A stretch of 64,000 nt of DNA, taken from positions 11,857-75,856 of the forward strand of contig CAJJYX010000001.1 in assembly GCA_905197435.1 (NCBI GenBank), given 5' to 3'. This document shows positions 43,231-52,887 of this stretch, piece after piece. A program made the translations under genes and the position numbers. This stretch comes from an uncultured Bacteroides sp. (GTDB taxonomy: Bacteria; Bacteroidota; Bacteroidia; Bacteroidales; Bacteroidaceae). The notes below the pieces were generated by a model that had not been told where the DNA came from, ran no database searches, and saw only the letters and a list, made by a program, of their open reading frames with translations. Position 1 is the first letter of the stretch. Every line of letters begins with the position of its first letter.

Positions 43231-44043
43231 TTACTTCAGCAAGCTTTCCGCATCCAGATGGTCTGCCTCGATATCCTTGAAGTAACGGTAAGTACCCACC
43301 TTCAACTCTTCGGTAGCTGCATCGTCACAAACGATGATGCCCTTTTCGTGCATCTGCAAGGCACTGATGGTCCACATCTGCATCACCGGACCTTCCACAG
43401 CATGGTAGAGGGCGCGCGCCTTGTTGTGTCCGTTTACGATAATCATCACTTCGCGGGCGCTGAGCACAGTACCCACACCGACAGTCAGGGCTGTCTTGGG
43501 AACCTTGTTCACATCGTTGTCAAAGAAACGGGAATTGGCTATGATGGTATCGGTAGTCAATGTCTTCTGGCGAGTGCGTGATGAAAGGGAAGAACCCGGC
43601 TCGTTGAAAGCGATATGCCCGTCGGGACCGATACCGCCCATGAAGAGGTCGATGCCGCCGTAGGACTTGATTTTTTCTTCATAACGTGCACACTCCGCAT
43701 CCAGGTCGGCAGCATTGCCGTTCAGGATATTGGTGTTCTCGGGCTTGATGTCGATATGGCTGAAGAAGTTGTTCCACATAAAGGAGTAGTAGCTTTCGGG
43801 GTGTTCCTTGGGCAAGCCTACATACTCGTCCATATTGAAAGTAACCACATTCTGGAAAGACACGATGCCTTTCTTGTTCAGGTCGATAAGTTCCTTGTAC
43901 ATGCCCAGCGGAGAAGAGCCGGTGGGGCATCCCAGTACAAAAGGTTTTTCAGGTGAGGGATTAGCTGCTTTGATTTTGGCAGCTACATAGTGTGCCGCCC
44001 ACTTTGACACGGATTGATAATCCGGTTGAATGATTAGTCTCAT
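43231..44043 (-). CDS. nagB: glucosamine-6-phosphate deaminase
   Basis: 270 residues. [16 protein letters not shown] (substrate phosphate loop), FNMDEYVGL (catalytic Asp), [23 protein letters not shown] (His and Asp/Glu of the ring-opening site) and [15 protein letters not shown] are the NagB motifs. It converts glucosamine-6-phosphate to fructose-6-phosphate and ammonia. The length equals the typical enzyme without an extra phosphatase domain. It lies 37 bp downstream of the flavodiiron gene; the ROK-MFS-SIS sugar operon is 2.5 kb away on the other strand. Confidence 0.96.
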   Translation of the reverse strand: MRLIIQPDYQSVSKWAAHYVAAKIKAANPSPEKPFVLGCPTGSSPLGMYKELIDLNKKGIVSFQNVVTFNMDEYVGLPKEHPESYYSFMWNNFFSHIDIKPENTNILNGNAADLDAECARYEEKIKSYGGIDLFMGGIGPDGHIAFNEPGSSLSSRTRQKTLTTDTIIANSRFFDNDVNKVPKTALTVGVGTVLSAREVMIIVNGHNKARALYHAVEGPVMQMWTISALQMHEKGIIVCDDAATEELKVGTYRYFKDIEADHLDAESLLK

Positions 44044-44080
44044 TGTTATTGTTCTATTAGGTTAATAAATTAGGGGTAAA

Positions 44081-45280
44081 TTATTTCCTGTCTTTCTTCA
44101 AACGCTCCGCCATGGCACGCGCCAGGTTTTCGCATTGTTCGTAAGTGATGTCTTTCATGGCCTGCTTCATCTCTACCGGACTACCCACGATTTCGAACTT
44201 GCTCTTTTCGGCAAATTCGCCCATACGCTTCACGGCAGCACCTGCCCAGCAGAAGGAGCCGAAGTATCCCAGATAGCGTCCCTTCACTTCGCGCACCAGA
44301 ATCTTGGAAAGCAGGGATTCTACTTCAGGGTAAATCTGGTTGCTGTATGTGGGACTGCCGATGATAAGTCCGCGATACTTGAAGATATCGGCAATGATAT
44401 AAGAAGGGTTGCTCTTGCTCACATTGTGCATCACAATGTTCTTGATGCCCTGTGCAGAGAGTTCTGCCGCAATGGCCTCCGCCATCTGTTCCGTGTTGCC
44501 ATACATGGAGCCGTATGCAATGACTACACCTTCGTCGGCAGCATAACGGCTCAGCTTGTCGTAGATGCCGATAACCTTGGCTATGTTTTCCGTCCACACC
44601 GGTCCGTGCGTGGAGCAGATGGTGGAAATGGGCAGGCTGCCCAGCTTGGCCAGCGCTTTCTGCACCGGAGAACCATATTTACCTACGATGTTGGAATAGT
44701 AACGCACCATTTCATCCCAATATTTGTCCAGATTGATGCGGGTATCCAGGAAACCGCCGTCCAAGGTGCCGAAGCAGCCGAAACCGTCACCGGCGAAAAG
44801 GACTCCCTCTGTTTCGTCAAAAGTCATCATCGTCTCGGGCCAGTGCACCATCGGAGTCATATAGAAACGGAGTTTATGATGCCCCAAAGCCAGAAAATCC
44901 TCGTCCTTCACCATATATTGTTCGCCCGTCACGCCATAAAAGCCCTCTATCATGCCGAAAGTCTGCTTGTTGCCCACGATGACAATATCGGGATAATGCT
45001 GCTTTATCAGGCGGATAGAACCGGAATGGTCCGGCTCCATATGATTGATGATAAGATACTGGATAGGCCGCTCGCCGATGATGCTTTTTATTTTGCGCAG
45101 ATATACCTCGAAATAGCATATATCCACCGTGTCAATCAAAGCGACAGTTTCATCGTCTATCAGGTAAGAGTTATAGGAAACTCCATACGGCAACGGCCAC
45201 ATACCTTCAAACAAATGTTTATTGCGGTCATTCACTCCCACGTAGTGGATTTTTCCTTTTATCACTGTCTTTGGGTTCAT
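44081..45280 (-). CDS. flavodiiron protein (FprA, A-type flavoprotein)
   Basis: 399 residues. The N-terminal metallo-beta-lactamase-like domain carries a diiron site (NHMEPDHSGSI, then FAGDGFGCF and CSTHGPVW). The C-terminal flavodoxin domain begins near VIAYGSMYGNTEQMAEAIA. Such enzymes reduce O2 to water or NO to N2O with electrons from rubredoxin, which protects strict anaerobes. It has its own promoter. Its neighbour nagB is functionally unrelated. Confidence 0.94.
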   Translation of the reverse strand: MNPKTVIKGKIHYVGVNDRNKHLFEGMWPLPYGVSYNSYLIDDETVALIDTVDICYFEVYLRKIKSIIGERPIQYLIINHMEPDHSGSIRLIKQHYPDIVIVGNKQTFGMIEGFYGVTGEQYMVKDEDFLALGHHKLRFYMTPMVHWPETMMTFDETEGVLFAGDGFGCFGTLDGGFLDTRINLDKYWDEMVRYYSNIVGKYGSPVQKALAKLGSLPISTICSTHGPVWTENIAKVIGIYDKLSRYAADEGVVIAYGSMYGNTEQMAEAIAAELSAQGIKNIVMHNVSKSNPSYIIADIFKYRGLIIGSPTYSNQIYPEVESLLSKILVREVKGRYLGYFGSFCWAGAAVKRMGEFAEKSKFEIVGSPVEMKQAMKDITYEQCENLARAMAERLKKDRK

Positions 45281-45322
45281 AATTATTCTTTATTTAGATT
45301 GATTCCACATTTTAAGTCGTGG

Positions 45323-45330
45323 CAAAAATA
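45323..45330 (-). promoter_or_regulatory. -7 element for the flavodiiron gene
   Basis: Minus-strand TATTTTTG, 43 bp before the start at 45280. Confidence 0.5.
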
Positions 45331-45341
45331 ATTCTTTTTTC

Positions 45342-46271
45342 TCACATTTCATACTTCTTTCCCTGATATGCACCGAGTTCTTTCATTCTTTTTTGAACCC
45401 GGTGATTAAATTCATAATTTTTCAGTCCCCAGTCGGGGGCTATGAGCAGTTCCTTAGGAGACTGGGAGACGAAACGCTCCAACACCAGGTCGGGGCGCAG
45501 ATGCTCGACATAATCTATCACAAGGTCGATATATTCCTCCACACCGAAGAGATGGAAATCTTCGGGATGTTGCCTGTACTCCAGAGCCATGCGGGTACCC
45601 CGTATCAGTTGCAGTTGATGCATCTTCAAGGTAGTAAGCGGCAAACGGGACAGTACTCCGGCTTGCGCAACGATGCTTTCGTGTGTCTCGCCCGGCAGTC
45701 CGAGAATGACATGCCCACCGGTCAGGATTCCACGCGAAGCGGTTCTTTCCACTGCATCGGCAGCGGCATGGAACGTATGTCCGCGGTTGATGCGGCAGAG
45801 TGTCTTGTCATCGGTACTCTCTATTCCGTATTCCACTAAAAGGAAAGTATGCCGGTTCACCTCTTCCAAATAATCCAGCAGACTGTCCGGCATACAGTCC
45901 GGACGGGTACCAATGACCAATCCCACCACCTCGTCTGCCGACAAGGCTTCTTCGTATTTCCGCTTCAGGTCTTCCAGTTCGCCATATGTATTGGTATAGG
46001 CTTGGAAATAGGCGAGGTACTTCATCTCCGGGTATTTGTGTGCAAAAAACTGTTTGCCCTCCTCCAATTGCCGGGTAATGGATTTCTCCGTATGGCAATA
46101 ATCGGGATTAAAGGTCTGATTGTTACAATAAGTGCAACCGCCTACTCCTTTGTTTCCATCCCGGTTGGGGCAGGTAAAACCGGCATTCAGCGATATCTTC
46201 TGTACCTTATAGGGGAAATAGCGCTTCAGAAAAAGAGGGAACTCATTATAGAGCATAGATTTGTTTTCCAT
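45342..46271 (-). CDS. YhcC-type radical SAM protein (TIGR01212)
   Basis: 309 residues. The unusual cluster loop CPNRDGNKGVGGCTYC replaces the simple CxxxCxxC motif and is diagnostic of the YhcC family. GGHVILGLPGETHESIV and VEYGIESTDDKTL are other radical-SAM elements, and TLKMHQLQLIRGTRMALEY is the family C-terminal region. The reaction is unknown; a tRNA-modifying or cofactor role is often suggested. Upstream on the minus strand is a good -7 box. Confidence 0.9.
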   Translation of the reverse strand: MENKSMLYNEFPLFLKRYFPYKVQKISLNAGFTCPNRDGNKGVGGCTYCNNQTFNPDYCHTEKSITRQLEEGKQFFAHKYPEMKYLAYFQAYTNTYGELEDLKRKYEEALSADEVVGLVIGTRPDCMPDSLLDYLEEVNRHTFLLVEYGIESTDDKTLCRINRGHTFHAAADAVERTASRGILTGGHVILGLPGETHESIVAQAGVLSRLPLTTLKMHQLQLIRGTRMALEYRQHPEDFHLFGVEEYIDLVIDYVEHLRPDLVLERFVSQSPKELLIAPDWGLKNYEFNHRVQKRMKELGAYQGKKYEM

Positions 46272-46292
46272 ACATATTCTTTATGTAAGTGG

Positions 46293-46300
46293 CAAATATA
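46293..46300 (-). promoter_or_regulatory. -7 element for the YhcC-type gene
   Basis: Minus-strand TATATTTG, 22 bp before the start at 46271. Confidence 0.5.
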
Positions 46301-46538
46301 GGATTTTTCCATGGGATGAACCTGCAAAAGGAGGAATACTTTCCAGTCTATTTGTTAATGAACATAAACGCACCGCGTTTTCACCTGTACTAAAAAATGT
46401 TTCGTTCATTGATACATAGTCAATTAATCGAGAGATAGTACATCCAAGCGCAATATCATTAAACACAATTTAGTGATTAGACACTCTTTTTACACACAAT
46501 TTCCTCTGTTTATGCACATCAAGAATGAAATAAATTCA
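46301..46538. other. divergent intergenic region, no gene
   Basis: AT-rich spacer between the YhcC-type gene and the ROK operon. No ORF, hairpin with T-run or strong palindrome was seen. It presumably holds the control sites of the sugar operon. Confidence 0.45.
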
Positions 46539-46546
46539 TAGCTTTG
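46539..46546 (+). promoter_or_regulatory. -7 element for the ROK-MFS-SIS operon
   Basis: TAGCTTTG fits TAnnTTTG, 39 bp before the ROK start. Confidence 0.5.
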
Positions 46547-46584
46547 CATACAACCTTAATGAATCAACCTATAAATACTATACC

Positions 46585-47544
46585 ATGGCAACAATTGCAT
46601 TGGACATAGGTGGCACAAAAATAGCCAGCGCCATTTTCTTTCCGGATGGAAGCATGATGTTTAACCGCAAACGACTCCTGAAAGGAAGAACCGGACACGA
46701 AGTGGGCAAGCTTGCCGCAGACATCCTCGCCAAGCTCCTCACCGTAGCACGCAGAAGTCGCATACACATCGACGGTATAGGTGTCTGCATACCCGGTATC
46801 GTTTACTCTCAAACCAATCGGGTATGGGCCCCCAACATACCGGGATGGGATAACTACCCACTCTATGAAGAGTTGCGCAGTGTAACGCCACCGGGTATCG
46901 AGATATACATTGACAGCGACCGTACCTGCTATATGTACGGGGAAATGTGGCAAGGTGCTGCCAAAGAATGCCACAGTGCCGTATTCATTGCCGTGGGAAC
47001 CGGCATCGGCGCCGGTATCATCATAGACGGGCATGTATTGCATGGAGCCAGCGACATTATCGGCGCTACCGGCTGGATGGCACTGCAACCTCCCTACCGG
47101 GAAGAATACGACGCGTGCGGATGCTTTGAATATTACGCCTCCGGCAATGGAATCGGAGCACGGGTACGCGATGCCGTACGCGCCAACAAAGCCTATAAGG
47201 GAAAACTACGCCAAAAGCCCATCTGCCGCATATCGGCTTATGATGTGTTCAGTGCCTACAATGAAGACGACCCCATCGCAACTTCCGTACTGCACAAAGC
47301 CGTCGAGATGTGGGGCATGGCTTCCGCAAACCTGGTCAGCCTGATCAACCCGCAGAAGATAATATGGGGTGGAGGCGTGTTTGGTCCTGCCAGTATCTTT
47401 ATAGATGACATTTACAAGGAAGCCTGCAAATGGGCGCAGCCGCTCAGCATCAAACAGGTGGAATTTGTACCTTCTCAATTGTCCGGTAATGCCGGACTGA
47501 TAGGAGCAGCGTTTCTTGCCATCAAAAATCATTTGTATGAGTAA
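46585..47544 (+). CDS. ROK family protein with altered sugar/zinc site
   Basis: 319 residues. The ATP loops are present (ALDIGGTKIASAIF and AVGTGIGAGIII), but the sugar-site residues differ from a canonical ROK kinase. The ExGH motif reads GATGWMAL, the three-Cys zinc loop is shortened to ACGCFE, and the usual NDAN is SDRT (the Asp is kept). It is first in an operon with a sugar-type MFS transporter and a SIS isomerase, so it probably phosphorylates a sugar that differs from glucose, or acts as a sensor. No N-terminal helix-turn-helix is present. Confidence 0.85.
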   Translation: MATIALDIGGTKIASAIFFPDGSMMFNRKRLLKGRTGHEVGKLAADILAKLLTVARRSRIHIDGIGVCIPGIVYSQTNRVWAPNIPGWDNYPLYEELRSVTPPGIEIYIDSDRTCYMYGEMWQGAAKECHSAVFIAVGTGIGAGIIIDGHVLHGASDIIGATGWMALQPPYREEYDACGCFEYYASGNGIGARVRDAVRANKAYKGKLRQKPICRISAYDVFSAYNEDDPIATSVLHKAVEMWGMASANLVSLINPQKIIWGGGVFGPASIFIDDIYKEACKWAQPLSIKQVEFVPSQLSGNAGLIGAAFLAIKNHLYE

Positions 47545-48688
47545 CAGTTATCACAAGAATCTCGTTTTCACGGCAGCGTGTATCGGGATGTGTTTCTTCG
47601 GAGTCTCCATGATTACATTGGGAGCAGTGTTGCCATCCCTCATAACCAAACTGAATCTGAGCGGATTGCAGACAACCTCACTGGTCACTTTCCTGCCTCT
47701 CGGCATGTTGGCCGGTTCCCTGATTTTCGGTCCCATCGTAGACCGGTTCGGACATAAAGCATTGCTGGTGCCCAGCTGCATCATCGTACTGCTGGGAATG
47801 GAAGGGCTTGTCTTCTTTGAGAGCGTGCCACTGCTGCAAACTTCCATCGTCGGCATCGGCCTGGGCGGAGGTATCCTCAACGGAGAAACCAATGCATTGG
47901 TATCCGATATCTCAGGAGAATCCGAAAAAGGCTCACGTCTCAGTTTTCTGGGCATGTTCTACGGACTGGGCGCATTGGGCATACCGATGCTATTGGGCTC
48001 CCTTTCCAAACATTATTCATTCGAAACTATCTTGCAAGGTATCGGTGCAGTGATGCTTGCAGGCATTATATTCTGCATTCCCGTGCGTTTCCCCGCCCCC
48101 AAGCAGGCACAAGGTTTCCCGGTAAAGGAGGGATTGGGACTGCTGAAAGAAAGCAGCTTGCTGCTACTCAGCCTTATTCTCTTTTTCCAAAGCGGCATCG
48201 AGGGAGTCTGCAACAACTGGTCTACAAGCTACTTCGGACAAATGACAGAGATTCCCGCCAGCCAAGCATTGATGGCACTGACCTGCATGGTAGCGGGACT
48301 GACCGTGGCGCGAATGTTGCAAGTGGTAATCTTCAAGAAAATAAAACCGGAAAAGGTATTGCCATACAGCCTTGCGCTCACTGCCATAGGATTCTGTTTC
48401 CTGATGTTCTCACCCGGCTTTGTACGCGCAGCATTCGGCATGGTGCTGATAGGCATGGGATTGTCGGCCACATATCCTGTGATACTCAGTATTCTCGGGA
48501 GCCGGTACCCGACCCTGTCGGGAACAGCATTCAGCGTGGCGCTTGCCATTGCTCTCATCGGTCAGACAGCAATGAACGGCCTGATGGGAATGGTTTCCCA
48601 GTACACCAATGGAATCGGGCTTTACCCTTATCTGATGATTGCCTCTCTCGCCGTCATGCTCCTTTTGTATAAACGTTCACTCAAATAG
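47537..48688 (+). CDS. MFS transporter (sugar-type)
   Basis: 383 residues with 12 predicted helices. PIVDRFGHKALLV is the cytoplasmic loop 2-3 signature of the major facilitator family, and GGGILNGETNALVSDI resembles the FucP/sugar branch. It probably brings in the sugar handled by the flanking ROK and SIS proteins. The chosen ATG (47537) overlaps the ROK stop by 8 bp; a longer frame to 47516 would add seven residues only. The SIS gene follows 29 bp later. Confidence 0.9.
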   Translation: MSNSYHKNLVFTAACIGMCFFGVSMITLGAVLPSLITKLNLSGLQTTSLVTFLPLGMLAGSLIFGPIVDRFGHKALLVPSCIIVLLGMEGLVFFESVPLLQTSIVGIGLGGGILNGETNALVSDISGESEKGSRLSFLGMFYGLGALGIPMLLGSLSKHYSFETILQGIGAVMLAGIIFCIPVRFPAPKQAQGFPVKEGLGLLKESSLLLLSLILFFQSGIEGVCNNWSTSYFGQMTEIPASQALMALTCMVAGLTVARMLQVVIFKKIKPEKVLPYSLALTAIGFCFLMFSPGFVRAAFGMVLIGMGLSATYPVILSILGSRYPTLSGTAFSVALAIALIGQTAMNGLMGMVSQYTNGIGLYPYLMIASLAVMLLLYKRSLK

Positions 48689-48717
48689 ATTATTCACTTC
48701 TTAAAAACAAAAAAGTT

Positions 48718-49479
48718 ATGTTAGCACTTGAATGGTTAAAGAATGCCCATGGCATTATGGAAAAGCTGGAAGCTACCCAGCTGGAAAATATTAAGAAAGC
48801 AGCCACTGTTATGGCAGACTCCATCGAAGCCGGCCGTTGGGTACATACATTTGGCTGCGGTCACGCAACGATTCCCGTAGAAGAAATGTATCCGCGCATC
48901 GGAAGCTTTGTAGGATTCCACCCGCTCTGCGAATTGCCTCTGACATTCTTCACACAGATTATCGGCCAAATGGGTATCCACCAGTTCCTTTTCCTGGAAC
49001 GTGCAGAAGGTTACGGCCAGGAAATCATGAAGAACTATGATTTCGACCCCAAAGACTGTATGTGGATTTTCTCACACACCGGTATCAACGCCGTCAACAT
49101 CGACATGGCATTGGAAGCCAAGAAACGCGGCATGAAGGTTATCGTATACGGTTCGGCCGGCGAAACGGGCGACAAAGCCAGCCGCCACTCCTGTGGAAAG
49201 AACCTCTTCCAACTTGCAGACATCGTTGTAGATTCCTGCGTTCCCTTGGTAGATGCTTCTGTTCCCTTGAAAAATCACTTCGACAAAGTGGGGCCACTCT
49301 CTACATTGAGTTTTGTCACCATGGTATGGATGACCATCACTACCGTTGCTGAAATTCTTGCCGACCGTGGCGTTCACCTGTATATCCATCCGTCACACAA
49401 TGTTCCGGGTGACACAACCGCCCACGAACGGTTGGATGCCGCCATTGCAGAATATCAAAGGAAAGTAAAAATCCTGTAA
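48718..49479 (+). CDS. SIS domain sugar isomerase-like protein (UPF0309 type)
   Basis: 253 residues with one SIS fold. FGCGHATIPVEEMYPRIG is the nucleotide-sugar loop in place of the usual GxGxS, and WIFSHTGINAVNIDMALEAKKRG is the second phosphate-binding segment. This is the 'sugar isomerase domain' (UPF0309) group, thought to act on phosphosugars, perhaps amino sugars. With the ROK and MFS proteins it forms a short sugar-use operon closed by a terminator. The reaction is inferred and not known. Confidence 0.85.
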   Translation: MLALEWLKNAHGIMEKLEATQLENIKKAATVMADSIEAGRWVHTFGCGHATIPVEEMYPRIGSFVGFHPLCELPLTFFTQIIGQMGIHQFLFLERAEGYGQEIMKNYDFDPKDCMWIFSHTGINAVNIDMALEAKKRGMKVIVYGSAGETGDKASRHSCGKNLFQLADIVVDSCVPLVDASVPLKNHFDKVGPLSTLSFVTMVWMTITTVAEILADRGVHLYIHPSHNVPGDTTAHERLDAAIAEYQRKVKIL

Positions 49480-49532
49480 CAAAAGACGTTCCAATCATCA
49501 TCTAATCCAATCATCATCTATGAGTGACGGAC

Positions 49533-49574
49533 GCCCGTCCTTGCTTCGCCCCCAAGGAGCAGGACGGGCTTTTT
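49533..49574 (+). terminator. terminator of the ROK-MFS-SIS operon
   Basis: GCCCGTCC (49533-49540) pairs with GGACGGGC (49562-49569), with partial inner pairing, followed by TTTTT. Confidence 0.82.
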
Positions 49575-49628
49575 CTTTTCCAAAAGAATAAAATCAGCCT
49601 ACTGCTTCGATAAATCTTCCCTTTGTTG

Positions 49629-49636
49629 TATATTTG
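49629..49636 (+). promoter_or_regulatory. -7 element for the DPP IV gene
   Basis: TATATTTG, 43 bp before the start. Confidence 0.5.
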
Positions 49637-49678
49637 TTCCCCAGAACAGATAATAAAAAGAACGCATAAAAGACAGGT

Positions 49679-51892
49679 ATGAAACAGATAAGCATCACAC
49701 TCCTTTTCTGCCTCTGCACACTGGCAGGTTTCGCTCAAAATGGCAAGGCACTCGATTTGAAAGAAATCGTATCGGGCAAGTTTACCCCAAAGAACATTTC
49801 CGGTGTCATTCCCATCCCGGGAGACGGAGAACATTATTCGCAAATGAACGCCGACAAGACACAAATCATCAAATACTCTTTCAAGACGGGAAAGCCCGTG
49901 GAAGTATTGTTCGATGCCGCCACTGCACGTGAATGCACATTCAAGAAATTCGACAGCTACAGCTTTGCCCCGGACGGAAGCAAGCTGCTCATCGCCACAG
50001 AGACGACTCCCATCTACCGCCATTCCTATACAGCAGTACATTACATCTACAGCCTGAAGCGAAATTTGGACGGTAAGATCAACAATATAGTGGAGAAGCT
50101 TTCGGACGGAGGTCCGCAGCAGGTTCCCGTATTTTCACCGGACGGCAATCAAGTGGCTTTTGTACGCGACAACAACATATTCCTCGTGAAACTGCTTTAT
50201 GGCAACAGCGAAAGCCAAGTGACCGAAGACGGAAAACAAAACGAAGTGCTGAACGGCATTCCCGACTGGGTCTACGAAGAAGAATTCTCCTTCAACCGCG
50301 CGCTGGAATTCAGTGCAGACAGCCAGATGCTGGCTTTCATCCGCTTCGACGAGAAAGATGTCCCCTCCTACTCTTTCCCTCTTTTTGCCGGACAAGTTCC
50401 CCACTTCACTCCTTTCGAGAAGTATCCGGGAGAGTATACCTACAAATATCCTAAAACGGGAGAAGTGAACTCCAAAGTATCCGTACACACCTTCGACATC
50501 AAGTCGAAAGTGACCCGCAAGATAAACGTACCGGTAGATGCAGACGGCTATATCCCCCGCATCCGCTTCACCCAAGACCCCAACAAGCTTGCCGTCATGA
50601 CACTGAACCGTCATCAGAACCGGTTCGACCTATACTTTGCCGACCCGCGCAGTACGGTTGCCAAACTGGCTCTGCGTGATGAAAGCGACACTTATATCCG
50701 CGAGAATGTATTCGACAACATCGTCTTCTATCCTGAGAATTTCAGCTTTGTCAGCGAAAAGAGCGGATACAACCATCTGTATTGGTACAGCATAGGCGGC
50801 AACCTGCTGAAACAAGTGACAACAGGACAATACGAAGTGCAGGAGTTTCTGGGCTACGACCCTGAAGAAGGGAGCTTCTACTTCAGCAGCAACGAAGAAA
50901 GCCCCATGCGCAGTGCCATCTACAAGATTGACCGGAAAGGGAAAAAGACAAAGCTATCGTCACAAGCCGGAACAAACAGCGCCCGGTTCAGTACGAACAT
51001 GAAGTATTACATGAACCGTTATTCCAATCTGGACACGCCGACCGTCATTACGCTGAATGACAATACGGGCAAGACCCTTACCACCTTGATGGACAATGCC
51101 GCACTGAAGCAGGAAATCAGCAGTTATGCCATGCCCAGAAAGGAATTTTTTACTTTCCATACTTCCGACGGTACTGCCTTGAATGGCTGGATGATGAGAC
51201 CGGCCGATTTTTCTGCCGGCAAGAAATATCCGGTACTGATGTACCAGTATAGTGGTCCCGGCTCACAACAAGTACTTGACAAATTCAGCGTAAGCTGGGA
51301 AACCTATATGGCATCACAAGGCTATATCGTGGTCTGCGTAGACGGACGTGGCACCGGAGGACGTGGTGCGGAATTCGCTAAATGTACCTATCTGAACCTG
51401 GGTATCAAGGAGGCCAAGGACCAGGTGGAAACCGCCCTCTACATGGGCAGCCTGCCTTATGTGGACAAAAACCGCATCGGTATCTGGGGATGGAGTTACG
51501 GCGGATACATGACTATTATGAGCATGAGTGAAGGAACACCCGTATTCAAAGCCGGAGTAGCCGTAGCCCCCGTTACCGACTGGAACTACTATGACACCGT
51601 TTACGGCGAACGCTTCATGCGTGCCCCGAAAGAAAATGCCGAAGGTTATAAGGCCAGTTCCGCCTTTACACGTGCCGACAAGCTGCACGGTAACCTGTTG
51701 CTGGTGCACGGCATGGCAGATGACAATGTACACTTCCAAAACTGTGCCGAGTATGCCGAACAACTGGTACAATTGGGCAAGCAATTCGACATGCAGGTAT
51801 ACACCAACCGCAATCACAGTATCTTCGGAGGCAACACCCGGTTACATCTGTACACACGGTTGACCAACTTCTTTAATAAAGAGCTGAAATAA
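49679..51892 (+). CDS. dipeptidyl peptidase IV (S9B family)
   Basis: 737 residues with a signal peptide (about 1-20, ending GFAQ). An eight-bladed beta-propeller fills about 50-490 and includes the substrate-anchoring Glu-Glu pair in DWVYEEEFSFNRA. The alpha/beta-hydrolase domain has the nucleophile in GWSYGGYM (Ser near 606), the Asp in GMADDNVHF (near 681) and the His in NRNHSIFGG (near 712). It removes X-Pro or X-Ala dipeptides from peptides in the periplasm. The length matches the family. Precedes lipA by 67 bp. Confidence 0.95.
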   Translation: MKQISITLLFCLCTLAGFAQNGKALDLKEIVSGKFTPKNISGVIPIPGDGEHYSQMNADKTQIIKYSFKTGKPVEVLFDAATARECTFKKFDSYSFAPDGSKLLIATETTPIYRHSYTAVHYIYSLKRNLDGKINNIVEKLSDGGPQQVPVFSPDGNQVAFVRDNNIFLVKLLYGNSESQVTEDGKQNEVLNGIPDWVYEEEFSFNRALEFSADSQMLAFIRFDEKDVPSYSFPLFAGQVPHFTPFEKYPGEYTYKYPKTGEVNSKVSVHTFDIKSKVTRKINVPVDADGYIPRIRFTQDPNKLAVMTLNRHQNRFDLYFADPRSTVAKLALRDESDTYIRENVFDNIVFYPENFSFVSEKSGYNHLYWYSIGGNLLKQVTTGQYEVQEFLGYDPEEGSFYFSSNEESPMRSAIYKIDRKGKKTKLSSQAGTNSARFSTNMKYYMNRYSNLDTPTVITLNDNTGKTLTTLMDNAALKQEISSYAMPRKEFFTFHTSDGTALNGWMMRPADFSAGKKYPVLMYQYSGPGSQQVLDKFSVSWETYMASQGYIVVCVDGRGTGGRGAEFAKCTYLNLGIKEAKDQVETALYMGSLPYVDKNRIGIWGWSYGGYMTIMSMSEGTPVFKAGVAVAPVTDWNYYDTVYGERFMRAPKENAEGYKASSAFTRADKLHGNLLLVHGMADDNVHFQNCAEYAEQLVQLGKQFDMQVYTNRNHSIFGGNTRLHLYTRLTNFFNKELK

Positions 51893-51959
51893 TAATCGAT
51901 CCGTGTCTATCATGATTTAGCAGAGCAACTAAATTCCCATTTACATAATCTTCTCCAGT

Positions 51960-52841
51960 ATGCCCGAAAGAGTACGCAAGCCGGAATGGCTCAAAATAAG
52001 CATCGGCGCCAACGAGCGTTATACCGAGACCAAACGCATTGTCGAATCACATTGCCTCCACACCATCTGTAGCAGCGGCCGTTGTCCCAATATGGGGGAA
52101 TGCTGGGGGAAGGGGACTGCCACCTTCATGATCGGGGGAAATATCTGTACCCGCTGCTGCAAGTTCTGCAATACGGCAAGCGGCAAACCCCTGCCACTGG
52201 ATGCCGACGAACCCACCCACGTGGCAGAATCCATTGCTTTGATGAAATTGTCACATGCAGTCATCACCTCCGTAGACCGTGATGATTTGCCCGATTTGGG
52301 TGCATCCCATTGGGTACGTACCATCCAAGAAATCAAGCGCCTCAATCCTGATACAACCGTCGAAGTGCTGATTCCCGACTTCCAGGGCAGGAAAGAACTC
52401 ATTGCACAAGTCATCGACGCACAACCGGAAATAATCTCGCACAATATGGAGACTGTCCGCCGCATCAGCCCACTCGTACGCAGTGCTGCCAAGTATGAAA
52501 CGAGCTTGGAGGTGCTACGGCAGATAGCGGAAAGCCAAACCACCACAAAATCCGGTATCATGGTAGGACTGGGTGAAACTCCTGAAGAAGTGGAAGAGCT
52601 AATGGACGACCTGCGCCGGGCAGGTTGCCACATATTGACCATCGGCCAATACCTGCAGCCCACACACAAACATTATCCGGTAGCGGAATATGTTACACCC
52701 GAACAATTTGTAAACTACAAAAAGACAGGATTGGAGAAAGGATTCCGGCAGGTAGAGAGCGCCCCATTGGTACGTTCTTCCTATCATGCAGAAAAACACA
52801 TCCACTTTATACAAAAAAGAGGTAAAATAGGAAACTATTAA
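51960..52841 (+). CDS. lipA: lipoyl synthase
   Basis: 293 residues. Both iron-sulfur motifs are present: the auxiliary cluster Cys residues in CSSGRCPNMGECW and the radical SAM cluster in CTRCCKFCNT. TSVDRDDLPDLGASHW, GLGETPEEVEELM and the C-terminal RSSYHAEKHI (the Ser that contacts the auxiliary cluster) are typical. It inserts two sulfur atoms into octanoyl groups on lipoyl domains. Cytoplasmic. No lipB is adjacent. Confidence 0.97.
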   Translation: MPERVRKPEWLKISIGANERYTETKRIVESHCLHTICSSGRCPNMGECWGKGTATFMIGGNICTRCCKFCNTASGKPLPLDADEPTHVAESIALMKLSHAVITSVDRDDLPDLGASHWVRTIQEIKRLNPDTTVEVLIPDFQGRKELIAQVIDAQPEIISHNMETVRRISPLVRSAAKYETSLEVLRQIAESQTTTKSGIMVGLGETPEEVEELMDDLRRAGCHILTIGQYLQPTHKHYPVAEYVTPEQFVNYKKTGLEKGFRQVESAPLVRSSYHAEKHIHFIQKRGKIGNY

Positions 52842-52887
52842 ACCTCCCGGTTGTTATGATATAAACGACAAAATCATAATACGGATA

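Noticed and set aside
49491-49520. Two direct copies of CCAATCATCATCTA
   Set aside because: Only two copies at a 16-bp step just before a terminator. It is too little to support a functional element.
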